Positions 5,636 through 5,703 of a DNA stretch of 5,703 bases are shown here, one piece after another (position 1 is the stretch's first letter; each line of letters opens with the position of its first letter). The notes beneath the pieces are model-generated. The model was not told the origin of the DNA, did not search any database, and saw nothing but the letters and a program-made list of their open reading frames with translations. The translations under genes were made by a program, and so were the position numbers. Source of the stretch: an uncultured Veillonella sp. (GTDB lineage: Bacteria > Bacillota > Negativicutes > Veillonellales > Veillonellaceae); assembly GCA_934216375.1 (NCBI GenBank), contig CAKQBP010000097.1, positions 1 to 5,703 on the forward strand. The letters run 5' to 3'.

Positions 5636-5684
5636 TTGAATGCCCCTCTCGTAACATTAAACGATTAATAAATAATATAACTTA

Positions 5685-5690
5685 ATTATA
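5685..5690 (-). promoter_or_regulatory. Candidate -10 box for the 85-residue membrane protein gene
   Basis: A perfect TATAAT on the minus strand, about 50 bases before the ATG. The matching -35 box would fall at or beyond the window edge, so it cannot be checked. The surrounding DNA is very AT-rich, which makes chance matches likely. Confidence 0.35.
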
Positions 5691-5703
5691 CACTGATTTT
5701 TGC

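Overview
This window looks like chromosome from a diderm Firmicute, most likely Veillonella or a close relative (Negativicutes). That is an inference from three things: low-GC DNA with strong Shine-Dalgarno sites of Firmicute type, a purine-synthesis enzyme close to the Bacillus form, and a TonB-ExbB-ExbD energy-transduction operon that only makes sense in a cell with an outer membrane. The window carries no rRNA, tRNA, CRISPR array, transposase or phage gene that I can see.

Layout from left to right. (1) Positions 1-822, minus strand: the N-terminal 274 codons of adenylosuccinate lyase (purB), cut by the window edge, with a good promoter just upstream. (2) Positions 823-1115: a 293-base divergent intergenic region with the purB promoter, a plus-strand extended -10 promoter and several inverted or direct repeats. 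(3) Positions 1116-1526, plus strand: an unrecognised four-helix membrane protein of 136 residues. (4) Positions 1539-1582: a long hairpin terminator between convergent genes. (5) Positions 1620-3242, minus strand: a 540-residue enzyme of the malic enzyme superfamily, resembling the malolactic enzymes of lactic acid bacteria. (6) Positions 3333-3376: a second hairpin terminator, nearly the same sequence as the first. (7) Positions 3375-5216, minus strand: an exbB-exbD-tonB operon with tightly packed genes, driven by an extended -10 promoter at 5261-5269. (8) Positions 5317-5360: a third terminator, then an unrecognised 85-residue two-helix membrane protein at 5378-5635.

The ExbB-ExbD-TonB set would use the proton gradient of the inner membrane to drive import through outer-membrane receptors; no receptor gene is present here, so the substrate is unknown. 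The malolactic-type enzyme fits an organism living on lactate and C4 acids, since it would link malate to lactate and CO2. Most of the window is ordinary. The two points most worth a second look are the malolactic-type active site, where the arginine usual in malic enzymes is replaced by glutamate, and the pair of nearly identical hairpins in direct orientation that bracket this gene.
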